In this document: piece by piece, positions 42,247 through 53,392 of the stretch
How positions within the stretch are numbered: position 1 is the first letter of the stretch
Layout of the letters: the number at the start of each line of letters is the position of its first letter
Assembly: GCA_014529385.2 (NCBI GenBank)
Contig: CM043958.1
Coordinates: 90,483,025-90,547,024, forward strand
DNA from: Adiantum capillus-veneris
Taxonomy: Eukaryota > Streptophyta > Polypodiopsida > Polypodiales > Pteridaceae
Direction: 5' to 3'
Length of the DNA: 64,000 nucleotides
The notes under the pieces: generated by a model
What the model was told of the DNA's origin: nothing
The model's input: the letters and a program-made list of their open reading frames with translations, nothing else
The model's database searches: none
Program-made: the position numbers and the translations under genes

Positions 42247-44018
42247 TGTAATGGAAATGGTCTATGAACTTTGAGAGTAGCGGAATTAGAAAATTAGATA
42301 AAGCACTTTTGTGAGATTACTTTGTGAGCATAGCGGGTGGACTTAATTGATGGTACCAACATAAACATGGTACTTAGTTAACTTGACATGAACAATTCTT
42401 TTGCAAGAGAGAGAGTTTAGAGAATATGACAATAGTTGAGGACCGGATTCATATGGATCCGGTTCCCCCTCCAATAGGCGTTTGTATTATAGTTTCTCCC
42501 ATCAAGAGAGACTTGGTACAATACAATTTTTGTGTTCCTTGTGACCTAGGTGATGCAATGAAGATGTAAAGCTTCATGCATCACAAGCATAACATAAACT
42601 TTGTAGAAATCATTAACTATCCCAAGCCTCACTCCCAAGGCCTCAAACACCTTCGAAGGTGGAGAGAGCTAGCAGGGAATGAGGGTAGGGAAGAGGAAGA
42701 AGAAACATTCCATAGGAGAAAGAAATAATTCCGCACTTATCATCACTCTTCTTGCCAGCATACATAATAGCATAGTAGTGAAGATGGAGAAGACGGCAAG
42801 CTTAAGCATTGAAGCATGGCTCTTGGTTGGATTTGCATTCCATAGCCAAGAGTGTTGGTGTAGGCTCTCACTTCTCACAAGCTTGGAGAAGGAGGTGGAG
42901 TTCCTCAACTTTCACCAAGTGAGAATGGATCCACAAAATGAGTGTGTGTGTGGTGTATAGCCCCCTAGCACCCCCCTTGCTTGCTTGGGGCGAGTTGCAA
43001 CTTTTCCACATGGTGCAAGCTCATTGGACCCCTCTCCCCCTAGACAATCACATGTAGCATGCAGTCAAGTACATGGGTAGTCTTTTGACAAGTGTCCTCC
43101 TTACCCTTTAGAGAGAGAGAGAGCTTGAAAATATCTAGATATTTGATGGATGGAACTAGAAGCTCATTGGATGGCTCTTTAGCCCAACCGATAGCATTCA
43201 AGCACACCAAGTGGTTAAGCTTAGTGAGAGTCTGACATGTGTCCCATGTGCCCTTCTAGAAAAGGGGTGCCCTTTGGGTGAGTGGAAGGTAAGGTCAAAG
43301 ATTCCCCTAACTTTGGGACTTTCATGCATAGGAAGCTTCTCAAGCAACTTCCTCATTAAGTTTGTAGGGTCTCTTTTTCACTCAAGCACCTTACCCCCCA
43401 TGCATAGAAAGCTTCTCAAGCAACTTCCTCATTAAGTACGATAAGTACCTCAAGTACCTTAGTCATCAAGCATGACAAGCACCTTAGGTGGAGTTCCCAC
43501 CTCAAGCTCAACCCTAGCTTGCCTAAGGTCAAAGGCAAGTTTAGGTCGGATTCCCACCTCAAGCTCAGCCCTAGCTTGCCTAGGGTCAAAGGTAAGTTTA
43601 GGTCAGGTTCCTACCTCAAGCTCAGCCCTAGCTTGCCTAAGGTCAAAGGACTTTTAAACACTAACCATTGGAGGTGTTTAATGAAGCTAACCCTAAGGTA
43701 TTTTAAGCTCCATTAATTGCATGTTGTTCTTTGATAGACTACCTCCTTTTGGACCCGTATTGAGATGTAACCATCTCTCCTCTTGGTCCCCTGCTGAGAT
43801 AAGTCTAGAAGCACTTATTGCACATTGCTCTTTGGTAGACCATATCCTTTTGGACCCGTATTGAGATGCAACCATCTCTCCTTTTGGTCCCATGCTGAGA
43901 TAGGTCTAGAGGCACATGTCTCAATTCTAACTCTTGTTCCTGTTTATTCTCCCACATTAAATGATCAGTTTAATATGAGAAAATCATTTGGGTAAGCTAG
44001 ATATTAGATTTTATGACA
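42247..44018 (-). repeat. 5' LTR of A (1,772 bp)
   Basis: Matches 27328-29063 along its length. It has two copies of the 75-bp unit (the other LTR has four), three copies of a CTCAAGCTCARCCCTAGCTT unit (the other has two) and two of a TTTTGGACCCGTATTGAGAT unit (the other has one). Confidence 0.95.
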
Positions 44019-44023
44019 AAAGT

Positions 44024-44701
44024 CAAGCTTTACCGCATTCATTTTGGCTTGAGGCCATCATGTGTGCCACTTATGTACTTAACACGTGTCTTACAAAAGC
44101 TTTACAATCTATGACTCCTTATGAAGCATGGCATGATAGAAAGCCTTCTATTGAGCACATGTGCGTTTTTTGTTATTTGGCTTATGCTTTGGTGCCACAA
44201 ACGTAGTGCAAAAAATTGGATGATAAGTCTTTCAAATGCATTTTTGTTGGTTATAGTGCTGAAAGAAAAGGTTACATGTTGTATCATCCGCAAACAAAGC
44301 GTATCTTGGTCTCACGGGATGTTGCATTGGTGGAAGATTCTATGCAGCCCTTGTTGTCATGTACTAGAGACAATAATGTAAGCTAACATGACATTTATGA
44401 CACTTTGTTGCCGTGGTGAAAGTTTGAATGTAAATTCCAATGAGGCAAATGTACAACCTATGGGGGTTTCTAAAAATGTTACAGATCAACCTTTTATTGA
44501 TGCAAATGTACATGATATACTTGATGAGGCAAGGGATGAGAATGAGCGGGCTAGAGGTATGCCAAAGTGGATGGTGCATACTTTGCATGACAATAAATTG
44601 GATGCACCTTTGACTAGTTGTACTCGTTCATGTTCTCACCATGCATCTTATGCATCAAATTATTATGCTTTGGTTGTGTCTAGCTTTTGTGATGTTGAGA
44701 A
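44024..44701 (+). pseudogene. Integrase end and hinge of B2, after A
   Basis: KSQALPHSFWLEAIMCATYV, LNTCLTKALQSMTPYEAWHD, then a stop within LVPQT, then DDKSFKCIFVGYSAERKGYM and RILVSRDVALVEDSM. The hinge reads MGVSKNVTDQPFIDANVHDI and GMPKWMVHTLHDNKLDAPLT. The reading stops at CDVEN where B3 starts. Confidence 0.85.
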
Positions 44702-44927
44702 TGTTGGAATTAGGGTTGCAGGGAAACGCACACAACTTGGAGAAGACGAAGGAAGCTCAAGGCATACAACAGAGAGTGTATTACTTAGTGTGCAATGGAA
44801 AGATAGATAGCCCTAGAGTAATGGGCGTATATACAATGCACGGGGGGAAAAACCTCCTAAATGGGAAAAAATCCCCCGGCGGTCCTAGTGTGTTCACACA
44901 CATCACTACCACATGTATATAGTAACA
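44702..44927 (-). repeat. 3' LTR of B3
   Basis: On minus TGTTACTATATACATGTGG...CCCTAATTCCAACA, 226 bp, homologous to 12966-13194. Confidence 0.9.
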
Positions 44928-45055
44928 AATCCCCCTGGGAGTGATGCGGTGAACGAGGGCTAGCACGAAGAAAAAAGAGAAGTGCCAGGCCCTAAGGACA
45001 GGATCAATCCACAAAGGGGAGCACGCCCAAAACTTTGCCGTAAGCTTTGAACTTC

Positions 45056-45538
45056 TCACAAGACAATGCCTTTGTGAAAAGATCTGCAAGGTTGTACTGT
45101 CTTGGCACTAAGCCAAGCTAATCTCTCCTGCTGAGAGCCTCTCCCTGACATAGTGGTAATGCACCTCTCAATTTTCATTGTGCGAGCATGAAAAATTGGA
45201 TTCCTTACAACTGCCAATGTGCTATGATTGTCAGTGTAGATGATGTTGGCAATGTATTGTCCAACACCCAAATTAGCCATAAGGCGTCTGAGCCATACAC
45301 ACTCAATCGTAGCTGTGAAGACTGCCCTGTACTTAGCATCACAATTGGAAGTGTCCATAGTAGGTTGCTTCTTGCTCAACCATGAAATACATGAACTGCC
45401 AAGCATGAAACAAAAACCACTTGTGGACACTCGCGTGTCATAACAACCAGCCCATTCTGAGTCGAAAAAAGCATGTAAATCTAGAGGTAATGACCCCCCC
45501 TTGAGATAAAACAAGCCAAGATGCAAAGTGACACTCAA
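45056..45538 (-). CDS. RNase H of B3
   Basis: LHAFFDSEWAGCYDTRVSTS (first catalytic Asp), GFCFMLGSSCISWLSKKQPT, AKYRAVFTATIECVWLRRLM and IIYTDNHSTLAVVRNPIFHA, then KIERCITTM near the end. Usual copia features, with one uninterrupted 160-residue frame. Confidence 0.85.
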   Translation of the reverse strand: MSVTLHLGLFYLKGGSLPLDLHAFFDSEWAGCYDTRVSTSGFCFMLGSSCISWLSKKQPTMDTSNCDAKYRAVFTATIECVWLRRLMANLGVGQYIANIIYTDNHSTLAVVRNPIFHARTMKIERCITTMSGRGSQQERLAWLSAKTVQPCRSFHKGIVL

Positions 45539-45541
45539 GTA

Positions 45542-46310
45542 TCAAAAACTCCTCTTGATTGCCAGCCAATGCTTAGACCCTGGGCTATGCATAAATCTGC
45601 TGACCTGTGAGATTGCAACTGGAATATCCGGCCTTATGTTGCATACATAAATGAGGCAGCCAGCAACAGTTTGGTAAAGAGTGACATCAACAAGATCACC
45701 ATCATCATGTAGACTCAACTTCAAACCTTTTTCCATGGGAGTGGCTATAGTTTTGCAATCCTCAAGTCCAAACTTACATAGCAATGTCTATATGTAACTT
45801 TTCTGACAACACAAGGCAATACCACCATCACACTACTTAAATTGTGTGCCCAAGTAATGACGCAACAACCCCAAATCTTTCATCTTGAAAGTAGCATTCA
45901 AATCAGCCTTAAATTCAACATTATGTGCCTCATTGGGACCAACGATCAGCAAATCATCCACATAAAGAACAACAATGAAAAGTACATCACCCTCATGCTT
46001 GACGCACAATGTGCTTTCTGTTGGACTGTTATTAAAGCCTCGTTTGACCAAATGAGTGTCAGCTTTCTCATACCAAGCATGAGGAGATTGCTTCAACCCA
46101 TACGAATCCTTGTTACATCTGCACACTTTGTCCTCTTGTCCTTTCTTGACAAAACCGTGAGGCTGCGTTACATAGACTTCCTAAAAAATGTCACCATTTA
46201 AGAAAGCAGTAACAATATCGGATTGATGTACATCCCAACAAAAAATGAGCTGCCAATTCACATAGAAAACGAACAATAGTAATACAACAAGTGGGAGCAA
46301 AAGTTTCTTT
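45542..46310 (-). pseudogene. Reverse transcriptase of B3
   Basis: YGLKQSPHAWYEKADTHLVK, EGDVLFIVVLYVDDLLIVGP (catalytic YVDD, about 45949-45970), FKMKDLGLLRHYLGTQFK; then in the next frame CKTIATPMEKGLKLSLHDDG, YQTVAGCLIYVCNIRPDIPV and FMHSPGSKHWLAIKR. Stops separate the parts and the RT start is broken (46130-46310). Confidence 0.85.
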
Positions 46311-46315
46311 ATAAT

Positions 46316-46855
46316 CTATGCCATTCTACTGTGCATAGCCTTTTGCAACAAGTCGAGCCTTATGGCGATCAACCTCACAATCCGGCTTGCTTTCATCTTG
46401 TAGACCCACTTTGTACCAATGGCCTTTTTGCCAGGAGGCAAATCATGTAAATTCCATGTGTCATTTTCTATAAGTGCATCATATTCTGATTGCATGGCAA
46501 CCATCCAATTTTTTGAATTATGTGCTTGATCAAAAGATAGAGGTTCCTCTATATCACATAAGCTAGACACAGCCAAAGCATAACAATCTGATGCATAAGA
46601 GGCATGGCGAGAACCTGAATGAGTACAACTAGACAAAGGTGCATCCAATTTACTGTCACGCAAAGTGTGCACCAGCCATTTTGGCATACCTCTAGCCTGC
46701 TCATTTCCAGCCCTTTCCTCATCAAGTACATCATGTACATTTGCATCAATAATAGGCTGATCTATAACATTTTCAAAAACCCCCATAGGCTGTAAATTTC
46801 CCTCATTTGAATTTACATTCAAACTTTCACCGTTGAAAAGAGGCAATAAACTCAT
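46316..46855 (-). CDS. Hinge and RT start of B3
   Basis: 179-residue frame: GESLNVNSNEGNLQPMGVFE, DQPIIDANVHDVLDEERAGN and GMPKWLVHTLRDSKLDAPLS (hinge). Then NSKNWMVAMQSEYDALIEND and KAIGTKWVYKMKA (RT start), after which the frame drifts. The hinge is conserved in all three B copies. Confidence 0.8.
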   Translation of the reverse strand: MSLLPLFNGESLNVNSNEGNLQPMGVFENVIDQPIIDANVHDVLDEERAGNEQARGMPKWLVHTLRDSKLDAPLSSCTHSGSRHASYASDCYALAVSSLCDIEEPLSFDQAHNSKNWMVAMQSEYDALIENDTWNLHDLPPGKKAIGTKWVYKMKASRIVRLIAIRLDLLQKAMHSRMA

Positions 46856-46859
46856 AAAT

Positions 46860-47799
46860 GTCCTATGAGCTTACGTTACTATCTCTAGTACATGACAATA
46901 AATCTTCCACAAACACAACACCACGTGAGACAAAAATATGGTTTGTTTGCGGATGGTGCAACCAGTAACTTTTCAGCACTATAACCAACAAAAATACATT
47001 TGACAGCCTTATCATCCAATTTTTTGCACTATTCTTGTGGCACTAAACCATAGCCAAACAACCAAAAACACGCACGCACTCAATAAATGGCTTTTTATCA
47101 TGCCATGCTTCATATGGAGTCATAGACTGCAACACTTTTTTAGGACACGTGTTGAGTACATAAGTGGCACACATGAAAGCTTCGAGCCAAAACAAATGTG
47201 GTAAAGCTTGACTCTTGACCATACATCATGCCATTTTTGTAAGAGACTTGTTTTTCCTATCAACAACACCATTTTGTTGAGGTGTATTCAGCACTGTACA
47301 TTGGTGTTTTATCCCACAACTAGTAAAAAATGCATTAAATTCATGAGACATATACCCCCCCCCCCCCCCCGACCGAAACGGAGGGTGCCCATAGTACATT
47401 TCGTACATTTTCAGTCATAGCAAGAAATTGCTTGAAGCACATAAACACTTCGGGCTTAGCTTTCAACGGATATACCCATGCATGCCTAGAGTGGTCATCA
47501 ATGAAAATCACAAAGTACAAGTAATTTCCCAAGGATGGAGTTTGCATAGGCCTACGAACATCACTATGCACAAGTTGCAATCTGCATGTAGCACGAACTG
47601 ACCCATCCTTTGGAAACTTAGCATGTTGCATTTTACCCAAAATACAGCCTTCACAAACATGTTTTACAAGTGCTTCAAGAGGCAAAAAAGAAGCAACCGT
47701 ATTAGAGTATTGCAAACAAGCATAGCAAACTGGTAAAATTCGGATGCCCAAAATGTGCTTGCCATAGTTTTGCAGTTGAAACAACCCTTGAATCTGCAC
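46860..47799 (-). pseudogene. Integrase of B3 with a 16-base poly-C run
   Basis: LVHSDVRRPMQTPSLGNYLY, FVIFIDDHSRHAWVYPLKAK (first Asp), MSHEFNAFFTSCGIKHQCTV, LNTPQQNGVVDRKNKSLTKM (Glu position replaced by Asp). The codons for the GGGEY motif lie in a run of 16 C on plus (47355-47370). Several stops, including near 47040 to 47200. Confidence 0.85.
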
Positions 47800-47805
47800 A
47801 AAATT

Positions 47806-48207
47806 TTATCCACACTTGTGATACAAAGTGAGTTTATACAGCCCATGATGCAAAAGGCCAGATGCAACAATTTCATCACCAAAATTGAGATAATGAATTG
47901 TACATCTGTCATCCACAAATTTGACTAGGAGACCAAGTCTGGCTAGTGCAGATAGAGACAAAAGGTTCTTTTTTATCTCAAGTACATACAATGCATCAAC
48001 AAGTGTGAAAGAACTGCCATTTGTAGTAGTACGCACAATCTTTCCAACTTTTTGAATAGGATAAGAGGCATTGTTGGCACAAGTCACCGTATTCCCATGA
48101 GGGACAGACTCAATAGAGGTAAACAAATCATGGTGTGAGGTAATGTGCTTTGTAGCACCATTGTAAAAATTCCACACATATGAATCTGCAGAGCAACTGA
48201 CATACAT
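47806..48207 (-). CDS. Protease of B3
   Basis: VWNFYNGATKHITSHHDLFT corresponds to VWYFDSGATKHITSH in B2; the DSGA active site reads YNGA, so it is inactive. It continues NTVTCANNASYPIQKVGKIV and LEIKKNLLSLSALARLGLLV as in B2. Confidence 0.8.
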   Translation of the reverse strand: MYVSCSADSYVWNFYNGATKHITSHHDLFTSIESVPHGNTVTCANNASYPIQKVGKIVRTTTNGSSFTLVDALYVLEIKKNLLSLSALARLGLLVKFVDDRCTIHYLNFGDEIVASGLLHHGLYKLTLYHKCG

Positions 48208-49300
48208 GCATCATGGACAAAAGGATCATAAGTGCACTCTGCACTAAATGCCCATTTTGCATATCACAATCTCCTTTGACTGAAGAATCTACAATCATTG
48301 CACTTGTATTGCACCCCGTAGATCTAGCCTCTTTCTTCTTAGCCTCTTTTGCCTTCAATTTTGGACACTGCTTGATCAAGTGATCATTAGCTTTACAATA
48401 ATGGCAACACATCTTCTTTTGCCCCTTATCGCTATAATTGCTAGAGGAAGTGCTGCTAGCAAAAGCATTAGAAAGAGAAGTTTTGCCACTCGTAGCAGAA
48501 CCATAAGAAGCGATTACATTGCTGTCCCACCTTTCCTTTGAGCTGCAATAAAAGCATGTCCAACTGCACGCTGCCTAGTCTTGTTTTTATTAGAAGGTGA
48601 CTCTTGCAACAACAATGTGCATAATGCATCAAACTTGACAACTTCAGGATTTCCTTGGGTCATAAGTCTCCATGTACTAGCAAAAGTCTTCAGGATTTCC
48701 TTGGGTCATAAGTCTCCATGTACTAGCAAAAGTCTAGTAAGAATCTGGCAAAGCATCAAGAACAGCCTGCACAAAGGAACTGTCAAAAATGACTTCTCTT
48801 GCAGAAATTGGCTTCTCATGAACATCCTTGACACCAACAAGGAAAGTGTCCATTTCATCTTCCTCATGCATAATCTTTGATTCCAGCTCTTTACGTAGCA
48901 AAGCAATTTTAGCCCCATCGTGGCTTGCATAAAGACCTGCTAGAATATCCCAATCTTGTTTTTGCAGATTTTGTTGAACGGATGTGAGGAGTGATAGTGC
49001 GCTTCATAAACAATGCAATCAATGCATGAGCCCACGCATCTCTTACATCCTAACGAGCATGCTCAGCCGTAGGCAATCAGCTCAGCTCTGACAGCAGCAA
49101 CCCTGACAACAAAACCTGGAGCATCCTCAACATCGCCCATATCCACAGTACCAGGACGTACATCAATGCCCCGCACAATGTTCCAAACTCCCTTTGACAC
49201 AAGTACATGTTGCATCACGTACCCACATAGGGTAATTGTCCCCATCCAATTTGTCCTCAGCAGGCAAACATCTTGAACACATCTGTGTTGTTGTCAGCCA
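48128..49300 (-). pseudogene. gag of B3
   Basis: From ATG 49300: MADNNTDVFKMFA, then KLDGDNYPMWVRDA in the next frame, GIDVRPGTVDMGDVEDAPGF, KIMHEEDEMDTFLVGVKDVH and STWRLMTQGNPEVVKFDALC, and the zinc knuckle CHYCKANDHLIKQC (about 48370-48412). A roughly 40-base phrase around CTTCAGGATTTCCTTGGGTC is tandemly duplicated (48640 and 48690). Confidence 0.8.
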
Positions 49301-49529
49301 TGGAAAATGCATGCACCTGATGTGAAAACTACCCAAAATGAAGAGAAACTGAGTGAGATCAGCACGTGCTATACAACACAACCTGCAATAGATTGCATGG
49401 GACATGTTATGTAGTAATTGGCATTGACAAAAAATCTGCACAAAATGACAAAATTGCCTGTGCAGACTTAGTTGTAGTGGAAACAGAGATCAAAATGAGC
49501 CCAAAATGAAATTTTGAGCAAGAAACCTC

Positions 49530-50480
49530 TTGCTTTCAGGCACTCTACTTTATTAACTTGACATTTTTGGCAATGTAAGACATAGTCTTGAACATACCTG
49601 TATAAACCTCGCCAGTAAAACTGGTGTCATATGAGTGCATGTTTTCTTTATGCCTGGATGCCTTGCACTAGGATTGTAATGACATTCATAAATAATTTGG
49701 CACCAAATATATGCATCCATTGGTACACAAACTCTCCTTTTGTGGAGTAGGACCCATTATCTATGGAAAAAATCTTCCATCTCTACAACTCATCACTCAA
49801 AAGAGGAGAATTGAGTGTGCAGGAAAAAGACACATTGCCAACATTGGAGTGAGAAGAATCCCTCATTTTCACATGGCTTCACACTTTACTTTGGAGTATG
49901 TTTAATCATGTACATATCTTCCCTTAAGAGATTCCAAAAACTCACTTCAAAGTTCTTTAAAGAGGAGAGTTAATCTCAGGCATACGGCTAGAGCATTAGC
50001 TACCACATTGTATCTTCCTTTACGATGCCAAACCTTAGCATAGAATCTTAGCCCACTTGGCCTTTTGACCCTTCAAATTGGTTTATTGTGTAAACCATTT
50101 TATACTTTTATGGTCAAACACAATCTCAAATTGAGCCCCATACAACTAAGGTTGCCACATTTTCAAAGCAGACACTATGCATAGAGTTCTCATTCGGACG
50201 CATAATAATTTTGTTGTGCAGAATCAAGTTTCTTGCTTTCAAATGCAATTGGTCATCCCTCTTGCAAAAGGATTGCTCCAATAGGACAATTACTAGCATC
50301 TGTTTCTAGCACAAACAGTTTCATATGGTCCATAATAGCTAAAATAGAAGTTGTATGTCATGCAGAGGGACTGCTCCAATAGCACAATTACTAGCATCCA
50401 TTTCTAGCACAAACAACTACTTATAGCATTTGTTTCTAGCACAAACAATTTCATAGGGTCCACAATAGCTAATAAGAGTT
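49530..50480 (-). pseudogene. Gypsy RNase H and integrase zinc-finger fragment (J)
   Basis: On minus: LFVLETDASNCPIGAILLQE (RNase H Asp), FEIVFDHKSIKWF, NLKGQKAKWARFYAKVWHRK, then the integrase zinc finger IYECHYNPSARHPGIKKTC and FYWRGLYRYVQDYVLHCQKC. The RNase H start is duplicated: LFVLEMDASNCAIGAV recurs about 100 bases away (50300-50470). Frames change repeatedly. It abuts truncated B3. Confidence 0.8.
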
Positions 50481-50482
50481 GT

Positions 50483-50645
50483 ATGGCATGCCAAGGGTAG
50501 GTCTAGGAGGGCACGACCCTGGAAAAGTGCCAGACACACTTGCAGTACAGGGGTCTATATATACCTAAGAGCGAGAGGGCCAAGGGCTTATATATAGGAT
50601 TTGGTTGGGTGGTTATTAGCAAGTCCATCTCCCCTCTATCTTACA
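50483..50645 (+). repeat. LTR-like end (K) with primer site
   Basis: Contains two TATA-like boxes (CTATATATACC about 50551, CTTATATATAGG about 50587) and ends CCCCTCTATCTTACA, followed by TTGGTATCATAGCTT, one mismatch from the initiator-tRNA primer site. The left border is uncertain because the sequence blends with J. Confidence 0.55.
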
Positions 50646-50723
50646 TTGGTATCATAGCTTAGGGAAAAGGGGAGCTATGGAGGAGGGGGAAAAGTCTTGC
50701 ATGAGCTTTGCATGGTGCATGCT

Positions 50724-50789
<66 letters not shown>

Positions 50790-52407
50790 TTTCATGGTGG
50801 ATGGGGTGAGCTGAGAAAGTTTTTGAGAAAGGTGCACGAAAGTACCCTTGTATACACAACGGCTAGGCGACCTGCAAGTTTTTGACTACGAGTGGTACCA
50901 TATCTATATGCTTCTTAATGGGGAGCAACTTTTGCTTCAGCAACAACTCGTTTTGCCACTTGCTTTGCTCAAAGCAAGAAGATTTCTCTCTTGTTGCACC
51001 TTCTGTGTGCTGCCATCACTGGAGTTGGGAGTTTTTTGAGTTCAAACTCAAAGAGCACCCTCAACGCAATAAAATTTTGGGTCCTTTAGGGAGGTAATAG
51101 GTGGTTTCCACCCCCTGTCTGTAGAGCGGTACATGGTACACAACAAGCTTTGAAAAACTTCCCCAATATCGACATGAAGTTTTGCTTTTGAGTATGGATG
51201 TTCAAAGCTTGGCAATATCACAATCTTGCTGAGGAAAACACACAGCATCTTCACAAAGGGAACTACTTACGATCAAAGTAGCAGAATCCCAAGGCTTTTC
51301 ACAATGGAAATTGGCAAGGTGATGAACCGACGATATGATAAGGCAAGGGAATTTGATTTTGATGTTGGAAATTGCATTTCAACACTTGGTATTTTTGCAT
51401 CGACAAGGTGCCGAAGGCCGAGAAGCGACCATGCAAAAGTTATCGATTTCTTTTTTATTAAAATTTGTCGGATTAATATGATGACAAGGCACGTCGTCAC
51501 GGGTTATTCACAAGATATGTAGTTGGATTTTATTTTTATTTTTGAGATTGTGCTCGTTAGTTATGGCATGCAAAAGATGTGTGTGCACTCTAAGCACTCA
51601 AAGCTCAAGCACGCCTTGTGACATTTACCATAAGAACCGCATGTTTACTGAATACATTGTTAGCAAAGACCAACGACTATTTTGAAGACCAGAGTCAAGC
51701 ATGGCTTGAGTACAAACTGCATTGATCTGAAGCGTGGCTAGACTTGATGAAGGATGCAAAGTTTCTCGGCATGGTCGCCTACTTGTCACCGTTTCTAGAA
51801 GTTGGCGGAGAATACTTACCACGTGGCACTATTGGCCAATTTTAGTTGAAAGGGTTTGTGACGGTTGATTCTCTTTGCCAGCTTATTTGTGTCGGTAGGC
51901 ACATCTTTTGGCTATGAGCACAAAAGTACTTGTATGAAACATGGCTTCAATTTTAGGCATCTTGCATTGAGGCTTCCAAGAGGGGAGATTTTGCAACGGG
52001 CCTGAGTGAGGGTGTCAATATGACACAAGCCAAGAGGGAATACAAGGTACATACGATAGCTCTCCCTTTATCGATATACATGGCTATGAGCTAGATTCCA
52101 ACAAGACAACAAAATCACGCTAAAATTTACTCTCAAGTGATTTTTTACCTCAAAAATTCAGGACAACTAGCAACAACAAGGCGCCTAGGTTAGAAATTTC
52201 AAGTTTTCTTGTTTGTTTATGTTTAAACCTTTGATTTGGAAAATATTGTCTGTATTCCTGAGAAGCTAGGCTTCTAACTTGTGCCAAGGTACTACCTATT
52301 GACTTGAGATTAAGGGACACTAGTACACATGTTTGGGAATTTGGCAATGTAGGGATATAAGTTTACATTTTATGTAGGAGGATGTTGAATTGTGATACAT
52401 CCATGCT
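50646..52407 (+). other. Region after LTR K, unrecognised
   Basis: Should be the leader and gag of a copia element by position, but no frame matches gag. The longest readable stretch is around 51226-51522 (TMEIGKVMNRRYDKAREFDF). No 3' LTR copy was found. Confidence 0.4.
50730..50786. repeat. (TC)n microsatellite
   Basis: A pure TC run of about 57 bases. Confidence 0.95.
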
Positions 52408-53340
52408 GTTGGACAGATACGCCGCGACGGACGTCAGCACATCGAGAACTCACCTAACAAGATTTGTCAGCTAAGGACGAAGCTCGACCCGCAGGCCCGT
52501 GGAAGCAAGCATAGGGTGTCAACCTACACTCGACCGACTCCTAACTAATTCCTACAGAGGTCTCTACCCAATGTCTAAGCTACAGCCTTCATGAGTGCAT
52601 AAGAGGAAACTTCCTACAATGCTTTCTAGAGCCGAATACCCATCAAACAATCTCGAAACGCCATAGAACCTAAAGGAGACCCTACTAACACCAATAGGTC
52701 GCTCTCCCTAAGGTCTATGAACCAAAACCCCAACCCAAAACACCCGGTGCAAAATCACGTAAGATGTCTGGCCGAAATTTGCAGGTCGTCGTTTCTAAAA
52801 AAACTAAAGTGCCTAATGTGTAGCTCTACTCAATGCGAACACGTGGATATGCTGCAATGCAAAAATGGACAACGTATGCTCACCGAATCACCGGATGAAG
52901 CTTGTAGATGGAGCTCGCAAAACCGGACCGTACGCGCGCAATGTAGGTATTGGCACGTAGCTCTCGTTGGGGGCAACACACTGCACTTCTCTGCACTCGA
53001 TTTCGACCACCGGTGCGCGCGTAGCGTCAAGATGAAGCTCTCACTCTCTCTCGTACACAGTACGCTCACTCACAGACTTTAAACTTTTTTTTTAAAATGA
53101 CAAAAGGTTTTTCATTAAGGTCAAAAAGTGGTATAAATACCTTACAATTCTGAAACCCTAATGTTTCAATTTAACCATCTACTCAATCTAAATGTCAAAA
53201 GTGGGATACAATTTGGAAACTTTTATAAGCCCCAATATTTACAAAGGTGAAATGTTTGGTTTTCTCAATAAATGATTAATTACAAAAACTAATAATCCGC
53301 CAAGCAGTCATTTTCCGTAGGGTGTGTCCAGCTTCTAACA
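52408..53340 (-). repeat. Putative 3' LTR of G
   Basis: On minus it starts TGTTAGAAGCTGGACACACC immediately after the purine tract CAAGGAGGGGGGAAG (plus 53341-53355). A TATA-like GTATTTATACC lies at about 53135. The inner end is placed at a plus-strand TGCTGTTGG by inference only. Confidence 0.45.
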
Positions 53341-53392
53341 CTTCCCCCCTCCTTGTTTATGTCGTCTTTGACATGGTTGTTGAGCTGCTTCT

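Larger units (their letters stand above)
27328..44018 (-). mobile_element. Ty3/gypsy chromovirus A, 16.7 kb including insertion T
   Basis: LTRs are at 27328-29063 (3') and 42247-44018 (5'), with TSD AAAGT, a primer site for initiator tRNA at the 5' LTR and a purine tract at the 3' LTR. Order on minus is gag, protease, RT, RNase H, integrase with a chromodomain-like end. Without the 8-kb transposon T the element is about 8.7 kb. RT has lost its catalytic loop and most domains carry stops. It inserted into the integrase of B2. Confidence 0.95.
25305..44701 (+). mobile_element. Copia element B2 (family B), split by gypsy A
   Basis: Starts with a partial family B LTR (25305 to about 25425) fused directly to the middle of gag (a deletion). 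It continues through zinc knuckle, protease, pre-integrase and integrase to 27327, is interrupted by element A, then resumes at 44024 with the rest of integrase and the hinge. It ends abruptly at 44701 where the inverted B3 copy begins. RT, RNase H and 3' LTR are absent. Confidence 0.85.
44702..49530 (-). mobile_element. Copia element B3 (family B), 5'-truncated
   Basis: 3' LTR 44702-44927, purine tract CCCAGGGGGATT, then on minus RNase H, RT, hinge, integrase, protease, gag to the ATG at 49300 and part of the leader (to about 49530). The 5' LTR and primer site are missing where gypsy fragment J begins. It is the fullest copy of family B and shows what B1 and B2 lost. Confidence 0.85.

Noticed and set aside
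52717-53082. 121-residue plus ORF
   Set aside because: Lies antisense in the LTR of G with no domain; likely chance.
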